Below, piece after piece: positions 58,400-64,000 of a stretch of DNA of 64,000 nucleotides. This stretch comes from Elymus sibiricus. Taxonomy: Eukaryota; Streptophyta; Magnoliopsida; Poales; Poaceae. The notes beneath the pieces were generated by a model. The model made no database searches, was not told where the DNA came from, and saw only the letters and a program-made list of their open reading frames with translations. The stretch is from the NCBI GenBank assembly GCA_039707655.1, contig CM077676.1:239276866-239340865 (forward strand), in the 5' to 3' direction. Position 1 is the stretch's first letter. Each line of letters starts with the position of its first letter. The position numbers and the translations under genes were made by a program.

Positions 58400-60470
58400 A
58401 TTGCGTTCAGCTTGGTCCGCGCGCCTTGCGTGGCCAACCCGGCCGGCTGCAATGCAGCGCCAGGCGCGGACGCCGCCTGCCCCGCAGGCTGCTCCATCGT
58501 CCCCTTCGGCGTGCTTTGCGTCTTCATCGCGCTCATCCCCGACAAGTACCCTAGCGAGGTACACAGCTTCACCGACTCGCCTATCCCTATCGGCTGCACC
58601 GTCTCCAATGATGTTGCGGATCTCTGCACCCGCGCGGAGGTGCTGACCATCGGCGCTAGCTCCGGCTCCTCGCGCAGCAAGGAGAAGGCCGTTGCGGCCC
58701 AGGCCCACCGCGACGACCCGCTTCGTGAGACGATCAGAAGCTTGCAAGCCCCCATCACGCCCGATGCCGACCCGGCGGCCGCGGCGGCTCAGCTCGACGA
58801 GAACCGTCAGCAACTGTTGGATGAGACCACGGCGCTCGCGGCAACGCGGCACCGGCTGGAGTCCGCCCAGCGGGAGTAGGACAGCGTCCACGGCTTCACG
58901 CCGGCCGCCGCTGAGCCCAACCGGGTCGCGGAGGTGCAATTCCACGGAGGCGCCATCGGCCGTGCGCTAGGCACAGGCTGGCCCATCTACGACACCCCCG
59001 TCAAGAACATGCTCGCGACACAGGCCGCCATGGCGGATCTTGAGTTCTTGGAGGGCGAGGAGCTCCTGCAGTAGCAGCAGCGCGTTTGCGACCTCATCAC
59101 CACGGCGAACGAGCAGCAGAAGCGTTTCGGTCTGACCTAGCCCGCCGCCTCCGCCTCGGGGAACACCGTGGACCCGGAGAGGGCCCTTCGGGACACGCAG
59201 CAAGCATCTTCCCCTGCCGCTAGCGCCAGCCGCTCTGCCGGCGCCGGGCAAGCCGGAGCCGGCACAACCGCGCCGCGACGGCCGGTGACGGCATCGCTGA
59301 CGAGATGGATGGTGACGATCAGGTCCAGCAGCCGGAGCACCCTCCCCCGCCGCCTCGGTCGCAAACTGGCTGGGCCCACGCGAGCCCTATGACGAAAACA
59401 ATGCCCGCCATCGCATCGACCGGCTGGCGCGGTCCACGGCCCTCAAGGAGGAGAGTTCCGTTGGTCCCGCCTGTTTCGGGCCACGCATCCTTGAGGAACC
59501 CTTTCCCAAAGGGTTCACGCTGGCCCGCGACACCCCCAAGTACAGCGGCATCACCAAGCCAGAAGAGTGGCTGACTGACTACACCACGGCTGTCGGTATA
59601 ACCAGCGGCAACAGGCGCGTGGCGGTCCGCTACGTCCCCCTCATGCTGCTCGGCTCGGCCCGGACATGGCTTAACAGCCTAAAGGCCGGCAGCGTCAACT
59701 CCTGGTTGGACTTCGAGGAGGCGTTTGTGTGCAACTTCACCAGCACGTACAAGCGTCCGGGTCGCCCTCGCCAGCTCTCCATGTGCGTCCAGGGCCCGGA
59801 TGAGCCCCTTCGCGACTTCCTCACGCAGTGGACGGAGCCACGCAACTCCTGTGAGGGAGTCCACGAGCTGCAGGCCATCCAGTACTTCGTCAACGGGTGC
59901 CGAGACGGCACCCTGCTCAAGCACCAACTGATGTGTGACCCGGACACCTTGGCGGGGCTCATGGCCATGGCGGACAAGTACGCCACTACTGACTCCGCGA
60001 TGCATGTGAAGATCTCGGTCGACGCATCCGGCAAGCCTGTCCCGGTCCAGCCGGCCAACCCTCAGCCGGCTGGCGACAACAACCAGCGCCGGCAAGACAA
60101 CAACAACAACAACAACAACAAGCGGAAGGGTGAGCAGCCGGCTCCCCGCTACAACAACCTGCAAGTGGCCGCCGTGGCGGAGGAGCAGCCGGCCGAGCAA
60201 GGCGGCGGCAAGCACCAGCGCACCGACAAGATGGCCTGGCAGCCCAAGCTTTCCTTCGAGCAGATGCTCGACGCCCCATGCAAGCACCACAGCGGCGCGA
60301 AGCCATCCACGCACACGCTCCGGAACTGCAGCATCACCCAGCGCCTGATGCGTGGCGACCTTCCGCCTCCGCCACCCGGTCCCGGCCCGTAGCTTCTGCC
60401 GTCTCCCCCGCCACCTCCGGCAACCGGCGCCCTCGCCAACAATGCCTACCCTTAGCAGGACACGGCCTAC
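58400..60470 (+). pseudogene. gag: Gag of element E
   Basis: The exact start is unclear; coding style is visible from about 58400. The N-terminal part includes a coiled stretch (QLDENRQQLLDETTALAATR). The gag core begins near 59350 with NWLGPREPYDENNARHRIDR, PFPKGFTLARDTPKYSGITK, EEWLTDYTTAVGI, RYVPLMLLGSARTWLNSLKA and LDFEEAFVCNFTSTYKRPG, then a Gln/Asn-rich run (NNNNNNN) and a CKHHSG...H knuckle-like motif (about 60280). Stops: TAG at 58877, 59072, 59138, 60390 and 60453, each where Gln fits; small frame changes near 59285 and 59350. Confidence 0.85.
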
Positions 60471-60479
60471 ATCGTATTC

Positions 60480-63400
60480 ACCAGCGAGGGCGATGACAAG
60501 CACAGCAAGCGCAAGTACCAGCATGAGGTGAACGCCGTCGCCCCCCCCCCCCCGGTCCCCCAGTTCATGCAATGGTCTGACCGTCCCATCAGCTGGACCC
60601 GGGAGGACCACCCGGCCGTGATGCCCACGCCGGGTGGCTACACGCTCGTCCTTGACCCCACCTTCGTCGCTGAGAAGCGCACCTGCCACTTCTCGCGGGT
60701 GCTGATCGATGGTGGCAGCAGCATCAACATCCTCTATCGCGACACCATGATCAAGCTCGGCATCGAGGAGAGCCAGCTGCAGCCCACCCGGACGGTATTC
60801 CACGGCATCGTGCCGGGTGCCTCTTGCTCCCCATTGGCAAGGTCCAGCTGGACGTGCTATTCAGCTCCAGCACCCACTTCCGCTACGAGATGATCTGGTT
60901 TGAGGTGGTCGACCTGGCCAGCCCCTACCACGCGCTTTTGGGCCGGCCTGCCCTGGCCAAGTTCATGGCGGTCCCCACTACGCCTACCTCAAGATGAAGC
61001 TGCCGGGTCCCAAGGGCATCATCACCATCACCGGCAACTACAAGAAGTCCCTGGAGTGCACCCAAGCCGGCTCGAAGCTGGCCGAGTCGCTGGTCATCGC
61101 CGAGGAGAGGCGCCAGCTCAACCTGCTTGTCGCACTGGCTGGCGAGCAGCCGGCCATGCCGGCTCAGCTCAAGCAGCCAGTCGACGAGGCGTCCTTCAAG
61201 CCGGCCAAGAGCACACAGAAGATTTCGCTTGACCCGTCCAACACCAACTCCAGCGAGTACGTTGTCGTGGGCACCGGCCTTGACAACAAATAGGAAGGCG
61301 AGCTCGACGACCTCCTCTGTGAGAATCGGGACATCTTAGCATGGTCCCCTAAAGACATGCCAGGTGTTCCAAGGAAGTTCGTCGAGCACAAACTCCACGT
61401 CCGGCCGAATGCCAAGCCGGTCTGGCAGCAGCTATGCCGCTTCTCCGAGGAGAAGCGAAGAACCATTAGCGAGGAGATCGCCTGGCTACTCGCAGCCGGG
61501 TTCATCATGGAAGTGTTCCACCCCGAGTGGCTGGCCAACCCAGTCCTCGTCCTGAAGAAGAACGGCACCTGGCGCATGTGTATCGACTACACGAGCCTGA
61601 ACAAGGCCTGCCCCAAGGACCCGTTTGCCCTACCCCAGATCGACCAAGTTATCAACTCCACTGCTGGCTGCGAGCTTCTGTCCTTCCTGGACGTCTACTC
61701 CGGCTACCACCAGATCAAGCTGGACCCGGCGGATGTCCTCAAGACGTCCTTCATCACCCCCTTCGGGGCGTATTGCTACATCACCATGTCGTTCGGCCTG
61801 AAGAACGCCGGCGCCACCTTCCAGTGCTGCATGCAAAAGTGCCTCCTGCCACAGATTGGCCGGAATGTGCACATCTACGTCGACGACATCGTGGTGAAGA
61901 CCAAGCAGCACCTCAGCCTCCTGGAGGATCTCAAGGAGATGTTCGCCAATCTACGCCAGTTCCAGATCAAGCTCAACCCGGAGAAATGCGTCTTCGGCGT
62001 TCCGGCTGGCCAACTCCTTGGGTTCCTCATCTCAGAGCGTGGCATTGAGGCCAATCCGGAGAAGATCAAGGCAATCGAGCGCATGCGCAAGCCGGCTCGG
62101 TTGCGCGACGTCCAGAAGTTCACCGACTGCTTGGCCTCTCTCAACTGGTTCGTCAGCCGGCTAGGGGAGAGGGCCCTGCCCTTGTATCAGCTGATGAAGA
62201 AGATGACGCCCTTCGAGTGGTCCAACCAGGTGGACGAAGCTTTTCGTGACCTCAAGCACGTTCTCTCCACCGCACCCGTCCTGGCCACACCGACTGAGAA
62301 GAAGCCACTCCTGATGTACATCGCGGCAACCACTCACGTGGTCAGCGTGGTCCTGGTGGTCGAGCACCCTGAGCAGAGCAAGGTGCAGCAGGTCCAGCGC
62401 CCTGTGTACTACCTGAGCGAGGTCCTCTCCACCTCCAAGCAGAACTACGCCCACTACTAGAAGATGTGCTATGGCGTGTACTTGGCTGCCAAGAAGCTGA
62501 AGCAGTACTTCCAGGAGCACGTCATCACCGTGGTGAGCACGGCTACCTCGACGAGATCATGGGCAGCCGAGACGCCTCCGGCCGAGTCGCCAAGTGGGCC
62601 ATCGAGCTCGCCGGCCACACCATTCTCTACGAGCCTCGCACCGCCATCAAGTCGCAGGCACTGGCCGACTTCCTCGTCGACTGGGCAGCGACCTAGTACT
62701 TGTCGCCGGCTCCCGACTCGACGCACTGGCGCATGCACTTCGACGGATCAAAGATGGTCTCCGGCTTGGGATCCGGCATCATGCTCTCCTCCCCCAAGAA
62801 CGACCGGCTGCGCTACACGCTCCAGATCCACTTCGCCGCCTCCAACTACGTCGCCGAGTACGAAGCCCTCGTCCACGGCCTCCGGCTGGCCAAAGAAATC
62901 GGCATCCGGCGCATCCTCTGCTACGGCGACTCCGACCTGGTGGTCCAGCAGGTCTCTGGCGAGTGGGACGCCAGGGACGCCAACATGGCCAGCTACCGCA
63001 ACCTGGTCTAGTAGTTGACCGGCGGCTTCGACGGCTGCGAGTTCCTCCACGTCCCTCGAGCCGAGAATGAGGCGGCAGATACACTTGCCAAGATCGGCTC
63101 CTCCCAGCAAGCCATCCCAGCCGGCGTCTCCCTCGAGCACCTGCGCAAGCCCTCCATCAAGCCGTCTCCGGATTTGGAGTCCATCTTCATCCCGGCCGAC
63201 CCAACGGTCCCTGCCTCCTGCTCGGGGGCTGCCGGCTCCTTCTCGGGGACTGCCATTCCGGTCCCGGGGGCTGCCATCTCTGACCCAGCCCCGGGGGCTG
63301 CCGCCCCAGTCCCGGGGGCTGCCGGCTCCGGCTCGGGGACTGCCATTCCAGTCCCGGGGGCTGCCGTCTCTGACCCAGCCCCGGGGGCAGCCGGCTCTGG

Positions 63401-64000
63401 CTCGGGGGCTGCCAGCTCCGGCCCGCCGCCTCCCGACCTGGCCAGTCCTGTGCAAGCTGTCGTCTTCATGGTGGTGGAGGCACCATCCTGGGCACAGCCG
63501 ATCCTCACCTTTTTGGAGAGCAGCGAACTCCCTGTGAACGAGGTCGAGGCCTAGCAAGTGCAGCGTCGGGCCTCTGTCTACAGCATCATCAACAACGAGC
63601 TTGTCAAGCGCAGCACAACTGACGTCTTCTAGCGCTACGTCAAGATGGACAAGGGCCTCGAGATCCTACGCGACATCCACCAGGGCGAGTGCGGGCATCA
63701 CGCCGCCTCCCGGTCCCTGGTGGCCAAAGCCTTCCACCACGGCTTCTACTCGCCAACTGCTCTGAAGGACGCAGAGCAGCTGGTCCTCAAATGCAAGGGC
63801 TGCCAGCACTTCAGCGCCCAGAGCCATCAGCCGGCTGCGGCTCTCTAGACCATCCCCATCACGTGGCCCTTTGCCGTCTGGGGCCTCGACATGGTGGGAC
63901 CCTTCAAGACCACTCGAGGCGGCATGACACACCTGTTGGTGGCCGTCGACAAGTTCACCAAGTGGATCAAGGCAAGGCCGATCAAGAAGCTCGACGGTCC
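60480..64000 (+). pseudogene. pol: Protease, RT, RNase H and partial integrase of element E
   Basis: Protease: HFSRVLIDGGSSINILY (about 60690), then SPYHALLGRPALAKFMA, with frameshifts near 60830 and 60970. TAG 61291 separates PR and RT in one frame. RT: DILAWSPKDMPGVPRKFVEH, NPVLVLKKNGTWRMCIDY, LSFLDVYSGYHQIKLD, YVDDIVVKTK (about 61877), LLGFLISERGIEANPEKIKA. A frameshift follows near 62540. RNase H: MHFDGSKM, AEYEALVHGL, GDSDLVVQQ, NEAADTLAKI, with all four acidic residues present. A Pro/Ala/Gly repeat linker comes next, then the integrase HHCC finger (GECGHHAASRSLVAKAF, CKGCQ) and GLDMVGPFK with the first core Asp. Stops: TAG 62458, 62694, 63009, 63012, 63552, 63630, 63846. Continues beyond the window. 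Confidence 0.9.
63215..63430 (+). repeat. 90-bp tandem repeat in the pol linker of element E
   Basis: Marker GGGGACTGCCATTCC occurs at 63245 and 63335. Units encode about 30 residues of the GTAIPVPGAAxSDPAPGAA type. They lie between RNase H and the integrase zinc finger, where a flexible linker is tolerated. Confidence 0.75.

Larger units (their letters stand above)
57515..64000 (+). mobile_element. Tat-lineage Ty3/gypsy element E, nested in D, runs off the window
   Basis: LTR (57515-58317), PBS, gag, PR, RT, RNase H and the start of integrase in order on the plus strand. The family differs from A/D and B: LTR ends TGTCGGGGGGATAACC, PBS TGGCGCCCACCGTGGGGC. Coding DNA is GC-rich with many CAG codons. 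All thirteen in-frame stops are TAG. The 3' end and second LTR are outside the window, so the 5-bp target duplication (CCGCG on the left) cannot be checked. Confidence 0.9.

Noticed and set aside
58877..63848. Genetic-code change with TAG read as Gln
   Set aside because: Neighbouring genes end with normal TAG or TAA codons, many CAG codons remain, and frameshifts also occur; deamination of CAG is simpler.

Overview
This window is repeat-dense DNA from a grass genome, most likely Triticeae (wheat, Aegilops or barley type). The evidence is the mix of elements: GC-rich Tat-lineage Ty3/gypsy retrotransposons, CACTA (En/Spm) transposons ending CACTACTAGGGAAAA, Stowaway-type MITEs with CTCCCTCCGTCC ends, and LTRs starting TGTGACACCC or TGTAACAGCCCGAG. 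I see no rRNA, functional tRNA, operon or CRISPR array, and no clearly intact single-copy host gene. The genus is inferred from element style; no database search was possible.

Layout. (1) 1-5637: minus-strand Tat-lineage element A (gag, protease, truncated RT; 961-bp LTR at 4677-5637). Its opposite-strand ORF carries a B3-type DNA-binding domain. A sits inside LTR X (5638-6939), which sits inside gag of element B1. (2) 6940-13168: composite element B on the plus strand, internal region B1, then one LTR, then internal region B2. (3) 13169-18440: minus-strand CACTA tnpA-like (Ptta/En/Spm) pseudogene with tandemly multiplied exon-intron units. (4) 18441-29198: noncoding, full of microsatellites, MITEs, a recurring promoter-like module and two small degraded genes. 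(5) 29199-33755: a 4.56-kb minus-strand solo LTR. (6) 34415-46447: a CACTA TNP2 gene split by a complete second CACTA element (35169-43633, TGA target duplication). That second element carries TNP2, an ORF with a degenerate Ulp1-protease-like domain, and a small viroplasmin/RNase H1-N-like ORF with a membrane tail. (7) 46893-47579: a minus-strand GRF zinc-finger pseudogene. (8) 49042-57514: minus-strand Tat element D (906-bp LTR, opposite-strand Transposase_28/coiled-coil ORF, RT-RNase H-integrase). It is interrupted by plus-strand element E (57515 to the window end; LTR, PBS, gag, PR, RT, RNase H, start of integrase).

How it fits together. The order of insertion can be read: B1 first, then X into B1, then A into X; CACTA-1 TNP2, then CACTA-2 into it, with a solo LTR also landing in its 5' region; D, then E into D. 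Coding regions are decayed in a strongly biased way. About thirty in-frame stops are TAG at positions where a CAG glutamine codon would fit, often with no frameshift for kilobases. This pattern fits CHG-methylation deamination of silenced elements. One TAG lies at the same codon between protease and RT in three different elements, which is the most interesting single observation. Elements D and A share a layout in which an extra ORF runs antisense to gag-pol near the 3' LTR; in A this slot holds a B3-like ORF.
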